NCBI GenBank assembly: GCA_026982075.1 | Contig: JALSHU010000014.1 | Location: forward strand, 1 to 32,595 | DNA from: Sulfurovum sp. | Lineage (GTDB): Bacteria > Campylobacterota > Campylobacteria > Campylobacterales > Sulfurovaceae | Length of the DNA: 32,595 nucleotides | Reading direction: 5' to 3' | Program-made: the position numbers and the translations under genes | In this document: in pieces, positions 27,576 through 32,595 of the stretch | Numbering within the stretch: position 1 is the first letter of the stretch | Layout: the number at the start of each line of letters is the position of its first letter | The notes under the pieces: generated by a model | What the model was told of the DNA's origin: nothing | The model's database searches: none | What the model saw: the letters and a program-made list of their open reading frames with translations, nothing else

Positions 27576-28396
27576 TGAATATAGAAGAGAACATACAAAA
27601 AGCAAAGACACTGTTAAAAGAGTGTGATGCACTTTTTATTACTGCTGGTGCTGGTATAGGCGTAGACTCAGGGTTGCCGGATTTTAGAGGCGTTGAAGGG
27701 TTTTGGAATGCTTATCCCAAAGCCAAAGAACTTGGACTTCATTTTGAAGAGATGGCAAATCCTGAATGGTTTGAGACCGATCCACAACTTGCATGGGCTT
27801 TTTATGGACATAGGCTTCACCTATACCGTGAGACAGTACCTCATGAAGGATTTAGTCGGCTTCTTGAATGTTCTAATACTAAAAAATATGGGTATCAAAT
27901 TTTTACGTCAAACGTCGATGGACAGTTTCAATTATCAGGATTTTCAGAAAATAATATGATGGAGTGTCATGGAAGTATTCATCATCTTCAATGTATAGAT
28001 AATTGTCAAGGAATGCTATGGAGTAGTGAGGGGACTTTCATTGAAATAGATGATGGATTTAAAGCCAAAGAGCCTCTGCCAAACTGTCCATACTGTGGTG
28101 CTATAGCAAGACCTAATATACTTATGTTTGGAGACTACAGCTGGGAATATGCTAGAACAGATGGACAAAGAGAACGCTTAAGTCAGTGGATGGAAGTTTT
28201 GGAAAAAGAAGGGGCAAAATTAGCTATCATCGAGATTGGGGCAGGTACTGCTGTGCCTACGGTGAGAAATACCTCTGAACAAATTGCCACACGTTTTAAT
28301 ATTCCTCTTATTCGGATTAATCCCAGAGAGAGTTTTGGAGCTGAGATTGAATTACCGATGGGTGCGCTAGAAGCCCTACAAAAAATAGTGATATAA
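27575..28396 (+). CDS. SIR2 family NAD-dependent protein deacylase
   Basis: TAGAGIGVDSGLPDFRGVEGFW, TSNVDGQF, MECHGSIHHLQC with zinc cysteines CIDNC...CPYC. Confidence 0.9.
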   Translation: MNIEENIQKAKTLLKECDALFITAGAGIGVDSGLPDFRGVEGFWNAYPKAKELGLHFEEMANPEWFETDPQLAWAFYGHRLHLYRETVPHEGFSRLLECSNTKKYGYQIFTSNVDGQFQLSGFSENNMMECHGSIHHLQCIDNCQGMLWSSEGTFIEIDDGFKAKEPLPNCPYCGAIARPNILMFGDYSWEYARTDGQRERLSQWMEVLEKEGAKLAIIEIGAGTAVPTVRNTSEQIATRFNIPLIRINPRESFGAEIELPMGALEALQKIVI

Positions 28397-28972
28397 ATGC
28401 GTTGTTTCTCATGTGCAGCTTTTAGTTTTCAAATTCTTTGTAATATGTGTAAAACACAACTGTTTATTCCAACAATTACGAAGCGTAAAGTTGGTACCCT
28501 AGAAGTGATGAGTTTTTTTAAATATTCTACTTTAGAACCTTTACTCCTTACAAAACATAAACCAGAGGGGCATCGGATTTACAGGGAATTGGCAAAGATA
28601 ACAGTAACACCATTTATAAAAAAATTTGCAGAGAATTATAAAAAAGATGTCTATATTATTGGGGTTGATGAGAGTGTTAAAAGTGGTTATTCACATGTTG
28701 CTCTTCTTACCCAAAGTATGAAGAGAAAATATGTGAAACCACTACATAGTGCATTGATGGCGAAAAATAAAGTGCGATATTCAGGAAAATCATTGGAATT
28801 TCGTTTATGGTATTCAAGAGCGTTTGTTTACAAGGGGAAAACCAATATCGATGCTATATTAGTAGATGATATTATTACCACAGGGCTTACCTTACAAGAA
28901 GCCTATAATGTTTTAACCCAAAGTGGTGTGAATGTTTTATTTGCATTGACCTTAGCTGATGTAGAAGAATAA
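28397..28972 (+). CDS. ComF family phosphoribosyltransferase-like protein
   Basis: Zinc-finger-like CFSCAAFSFQILCNMC, PRTase signature AILVDDIITTGLTLQEA. Confidence 0.85.
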   Translation: MRCFSCAAFSFQILCNMCKTQLFIPTITKRKVGTLEVMSFFKYSTLEPLLLTKHKPEGHRIYRELAKITVTPFIKKFAENYKKDVYIIGVDESVKSGYSHVALLTQSMKRKYVKPLHSALMAKNKVRYSGKSLEFRLWYSRAFVYKGKTNIDAILVDDIITTGLTLQEAYNVLTQSGVNVLFALTLADVEE

Positions 28973-29002
28973 TATTTTTTAAAATATAGTTTTATTTTTT
29001 AG

Positions 29003-29039
29003 AAAACGATATCGTTTTTCTATTATCTCATGCTATAAT
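29003..29039 (+). promoter_or_regulatory. Promoter of GGDEF/EAL gene with upstream palindrome
   Basis: Perfect palindrome AAAACGATATCGTTTT (29003-29018) and extended -10 TGCTATAAT (TATAAT 29034-29039). Confidence 0.55.
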
Positions 29040-29044
29040 GCTGA

Positions 29045-30886
29045 ATGATTCGACAAAAAAATTATCAATTTTTTAAAAATCAAATAATTTTGATTATTGG
29101 ACTTTCCCTCTTGCCGGGTATTGTATTGGTTATACTTGCCTGGATGCACAATATGGTGATGGGTGCTCTTATTTGGTATGTATTACTTCTTGCTACATCT
29201 GCATGGGGACTTAGCCTCTACTATCGCTATGACAAGATTATAGATTCTGATGTATTGACAAGATGGTATACTGAGATAAAAGCTTATTTTTATCTTAACT
29301 TCTCTCTTTGGACAGTTCTTTTTTTAATGTATGCAGGAGAGGTTGAAAGTAAGTTACATTATATAGTCATTTTTACTCAACTTGGTACATCTGTGGTTGC
29401 TTCTGCACTTTTGGTAACAGATAGAAAAATATTTGTACCCGTTTTGCTTGTTATTTTACTTCCTTTAAGTGGATACTTTTTTATGATTGATACATGGTAT
29501 GGATATGTACTTTCATTGTTTACAATCGTTTTTTTAGGGATACTTTTTTATGCTTCAAACAATACGTATAAACTTATTCAGAAAAATGATTATCAGGCTA
29601 AACATGATATGTTGACAAAATTGTATAATAGGCGTTATTTCTTAAGCTATTTGGAAACAGTTATTTTAAGACTAGAAAAATCAAAAAAAGTAGCATACCT
29701 TTTGTTGATAGATTTAGATCACTTTAAAACGATTAATGATTCATTGGGACATGATATAGGAGATAAAGTACTTCAGTCTGTTGCAAGACGTATAGAGAAG
29801 TTTGCCGAAGAAACACATGTGATTGCACGCTTTGGTGGTGATGAATTTACGCTACTAAGCCTAGAACATAATAGCAATGAATATAGTATAGAAGATTCTT
29901 ATGAAGTGGCAGAAATGTTGCTAGAAATATTAAAAAAACCTTATCGTATAGGTAAACATCGATTGTATCTGACAGCAAGTATTGGCATTAAAGAAATTAC
30001 GGGTGTATCTATGGATGCAAACCAGTTTATTAAAGAAGCAGATATTGCTATGTATGAAGCCAAACATATAGGTAGGGATGGTGTTATATTATTTAGTGAC
30101 ACGTTATCTCAACGTGTTCAACTTGAACATGACACTGAACAAAAACTCTATTTTGCAGTACAAGATAAAGATATAGAACTCTATTATCAGCCCTTATTTA
30201 ATGAAAAAAAGGTGATGATTGGTTGTGAGGTATTAGTCCGGTGGAAGAGTGGCGAAGGATATATCGCACCTGATGTATTTATTCCTATTGCAGAAAAAAC
30301 AGGACTTATTGTAGGATTGGGGTATTTTATTCTCGAAGAATCGTTTCAGACATTAAAAGAATGGCACATAAAAGGTATGTTAATACAGCATTTTTCAGTC
30401 AATATCAGTGTGAAACAACTGTTAGACAATACCTTTGCGGATAGAGTTGAGATACTGTGCGATACCTACCTTTCTCAAAATGTGAGAGAAAAAGTTTTCT
30501 TTGAAGTAACAGAAAGTGTATTGGCTGAAGATGTGGGTAAAATTATTAGCACTATGAATAAAATAAAAGCCTTGGGTATTCGCTTTTCTATGGATGATTT
30601 TGGTACAGGATATTCATCTTTGAGTCATCTTCGAGAAATTCCGATAGATGAATTAAAAATTGATAAATCTTTTGTCACTCATCTTATGGAAAGTAATATG
30701 GATCAAACGATGGTACCTGCTATACTTTCAATCGCAAAACTCTTTAAACTCACTGTTGTTGCTGAAGGTGTAGAAAATAAGAAACAGTTTGACTATTTAG
30801 TAAGTCAAGGATGTAACATATTTCAGGGATATTACTTCAATAAAGCCCTATCAAAGAGAGATTTTTTATCTTCATATACAACATAA
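29045..30886 (+). CDS. Membrane GGDEF/EAL bifunctional cyclic-di-GMP protein
   Basis: N-terminal TM segments, RFGGDEFTLL, ExLxR as EVLVR, DDFGTGYSSL, LKIDKSFV, AEGVEN. Confidence 0.95.
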   Translation: MIRQKNYQFFKNQIILIIGLSLLPGIVLVILAWMHNMVMGALIWYVLLLATSAWGLSLYYRYDKIIDSDVLTRWYTEIKAYFYLNFSLWTVLFLMYAGEVESKLHYIVIFTQLGTSVVASALLVTDRKIFVPVLLVILLPLSGYFFMIDTWYGYVLSLFTIVFLGILFYASNNTYKLIQKNDYQAKHDMLTKLYNRRYFLSYLETVILRLEKSKKVAYLLLIDLDHFKTINDSLGHDIGDKVLQSVARRIEKFAEETHVIARFGGDEFTLLSLEHNSNEYSIEDSYEVAEMLLEILKKPYRIGKHRLYLTASIGIKEITGVSMDANQFIKEADIAMYEAKHIGRDGVILFSDTLSQRVQLEHDTEQKLYFAVQDKDIELYYQPLFNEKKVMIGCEVLVRWKSGEGYIAPDVFIPIAEKTGLIVGLGYFILEESFQTLKEWHIKGMLIQHFSVNISVKQLLDNTFADRVEILCDTYLSQNVREKVFFEVTESVLAEDVGKIISTMNKIKALGIRFSMDDFGTGYSSLSHLREIPIDELKIDKSFVTHLMESNMDQTMVPAILSIAKLFKLTVVAEGVENKKQFDYLVSQGCNIFQGYYFNKALSKRDFLSSYTT

Positions 30887-30890
30887 ATTT

Positions 30891-31874
30891 TCATTGAACA
30901 GCTTGAGCAATGAGATGTATGGCCATACCATAAGAAGTTGAGCTATTATATCGTGTAAGTACCCGAAAATTTTTCCCGCCTAGCCAAATATCATCATGTG
31001 TTTTGTTGCGATTTTTAAGTAGATATGCTTTGGGTTCATGAAATGGTTTTAGGGGTTTAATACCATGTTTTAATATGGTACGTAATGGTATTGTGCGTCT
31101 ATGACTTGTTTTAAGTCTAGTAAAACGTTTACCCTTAAAACTGGTAGGAACTGCTACCACTCTGCCATTTTTCCAGTTATTATGATGCATAAATTTTGCT
31201 ATGCTCCCTATACAGTCCTCTATGTCCCATACACTTGCCCCATCTCCATCAAAATCGTAGTTAAATTTTCGTGCTACAGAGGGGAGTTGTTGTACGCAAC
31301 CCATCGCTCCAGCAAATGAACCTTCCAGTGTACGAATGTTATAACCCTTTTCTCTGGCAAACAAAAAAAGATGTTTGATTTCGGATTTGAAGAGTTTTTT
31401 CATACGGTTAGGATGGAAGGCTAGAGTAGCAAGGGCATCCAGTGTATTATAGTCACCCATGAACGTACCAAAACGGCTCTCTACACCTAAAAAACCTACA
31501 ATGTAGTTCATATCAACCTTGTAGGTTTTTTCAGCTCGTTTAAGGGTTCTTTTGTATTTTTTTTTAAAAGATCTTGCTTCTTTAAATGTTTTATCATTAA
31601 CAACATGAAGTTTAAAGCGTTCCCAAGTACCTACAGTGGTATTTTTTTTAAACCTCCCAGTATATCGAGCCAGTGTATCACGGTCGAGTTTAGCAGACTT
31701 CAGTACAGAAGTGACATAAGTTCGTTTAAAATGGTATTTATTTACCATCATATTAACAAAGTTTTTTACCTCTTTTTTCGCTAGAAAATCATATGGTACG
31801 GGAGGTCTATCATCATTCGAAAATATGAAAGAGGGAAGTAGGGTTACTAACAAAAGTAGTTTAATATATTTCAA
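30891..31874 (-). CDS. Lytic murein transglycosylase, MltB type
   Basis: GVESRFGTFMGDYNTLDALATLAFHPNR, GSFAGAMGCVQQLPSVARKFNYDFDGDG. Confidence 0.9.
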   Translation of the reverse strand: MKYIKLLLLVTLLPSFIFSNDDRPPVPYDFLAKKEVKNFVNMMVNKYHFKRTYVTSVLKSAKLDRDTLARYTGRFKKNTTVGTWERFKLHVVNDKTFKEARSFKKKYKRTLKRAEKTYKVDMNYIVGFLGVESRFGTFMGDYNTLDALATLAFHPNRMKKLFKSEIKHLFLFAREKGYNIRTLEGSFAGAMGCVQQLPSVARKFNYDFDGDGASVWDIEDCIGSIAKFMHHNNWKNGRVVAVPTSFKGKRFTRLKTSHRRTIPLRTILKHGIKPLKPFHEPKAYLLKNRNKTHDDIWLGGKNFRVLTRYNSSTSYGMAIHLIAQAVQ

Positions 31875-31877
31875 TGC

Positions 31878-32595
31878 TTATCCTTGTATATTATTTAGTA
31901 TCAATAGTGCATCTCTATAGATTGGTTCATCTATAAAACCATAGGTGTCATCCATAAAGCCATTATTTCCTTTAGCAGCATGTATCTCAAAACGTTCTTT
32001 AATATACAGTGCTCTAACAATATCATATTTATTAATACTAAAAATATCATTTGCAATACTGACTTGCTTTGGTCCCATACAGGCTTTAGAAGTAAAGCCC
32101 ATCATCTTCTCATGTTCACACCATGCTCTAAATGTCTCTGTGTTGTGATACTCTTGGTACATAAAACTGATAGGGTGTATGCCCGCTGTCTTTGCATCTA
32201 CTAAAAACTTAGAGAGTATATAGTCGATGGTAGGATTACCCTCTGTTACGATGGACTGTGGTAAACCAAGAGAGGTGAGTAGGTCTAAGATGCCTAAGTT
32301 TGCAGTAGTAAGACGTGGGTCTATGCGTAGGGAGCTTAGATTTTCAAACGCTTCTTTGGTTTCTAGTGAAATGTGTAGTTCTTTCTCCTTGCTTAGCAAT
32401 GTAAGTGCTTGGGCTATTTGGGTTTGTGTTTTTACTTTAGCCACACGTACTGCATCAAAGGAAAAATTATTTAAAAAAGTTATCTCTTCAGCACCACCTT
32501 CATCTAAAGGGTTCACTCGAACAATGATGAAGCTGTTAGAATGTTCCATATACGAGAGAAAAAGGGCGATGTTATGCAGTGCCTCTTTTTTACGG
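31878..32595 (-). CDS. HpcH/HpaI aldolase / CitE-like protein, 5' end truncated by window edge
   Basis: SFIIVRVNPLDEGG, LGILDLLTSLGL, AKTAGIHPISFMY, GFTSKACMGPKQVSIAND; reading frame upstream of the 32549 ATG stays open to the window edge (RKKEALHNIALFLSYMEHSN). Confidence 0.8.
   Translation of the reverse strand, partial: RKKEALHNIALFLSYMEHSNSFIIVRVNPLDEGGAEEITFLNNFSFDAVRVAKVKTQTQIAQALTLLSKEKELHISLETKEAFENLSSLRIDPRLTTANLGILDLLTSLGLPQSIVTEGNPTIDYILSKFLVDAKTAGIHPISFMYQEYHNTETFRAWCEHEKMMGFTSKACMGPKQVSIANDIFSINKYDIVRALYIKERFEIHAAKGNNGFMDDTYGFIDEPIYRDALLILNNIQG

Overview
AT-rich, gene-dense chromosomal window. Gene content and order (aroQ - Xaa-Pro peptidase - folK - flhF, futalosine-type amidohydrolase, c-type cytochromes) fit a Campylobacterota, perhaps Sulfurovum-like; this taxonomy is inferred, not tested. 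No tRNA, rRNA, CRISPR array or transposase was recognised. Ordinary content: dodecin, SafE-like protein, acylphosphatase, msrA, thioredoxin, two-component system, cytochromes, a Cus-type RND efflux operon, DUF4395/Rrf2/PLP sulfur-amino-acid enzyme cluster, CAP-domain protein, mqnF-like amidohydrolase, aroQ, peptidase, folK, flhF, mnmA, prs, lepA, SIR2, comF, GGDEF/EAL, mltB-like, and a truncated CitE-like gene. Most interesting: (i) a short MKCxxGKCG tag occurring four times in three unrelated envelope proteins, including a lipoprotein coupled to cusA, partly conserved at nucleotide level and resembling the EGKCG motif of copper-binding MNIO/bufferin peptides; (ii) a consensus promoter followed by a ~130-nt strongly foldable element (P1 stem 21/22 paired) upstream of DUF4395; (iii) flhF translationally coupled to a predicted tandem-SpoA (FliM/FliN/SctQ-like) protein where flhG would be expected; (iv) three paralogous small secreted cytochrome-like proteins lacking CxxCH around a genuine cytochrome c; (v) promoters with -10 boxes placed for leaderless translation. 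All family calls come from reading motifs, without database searches.
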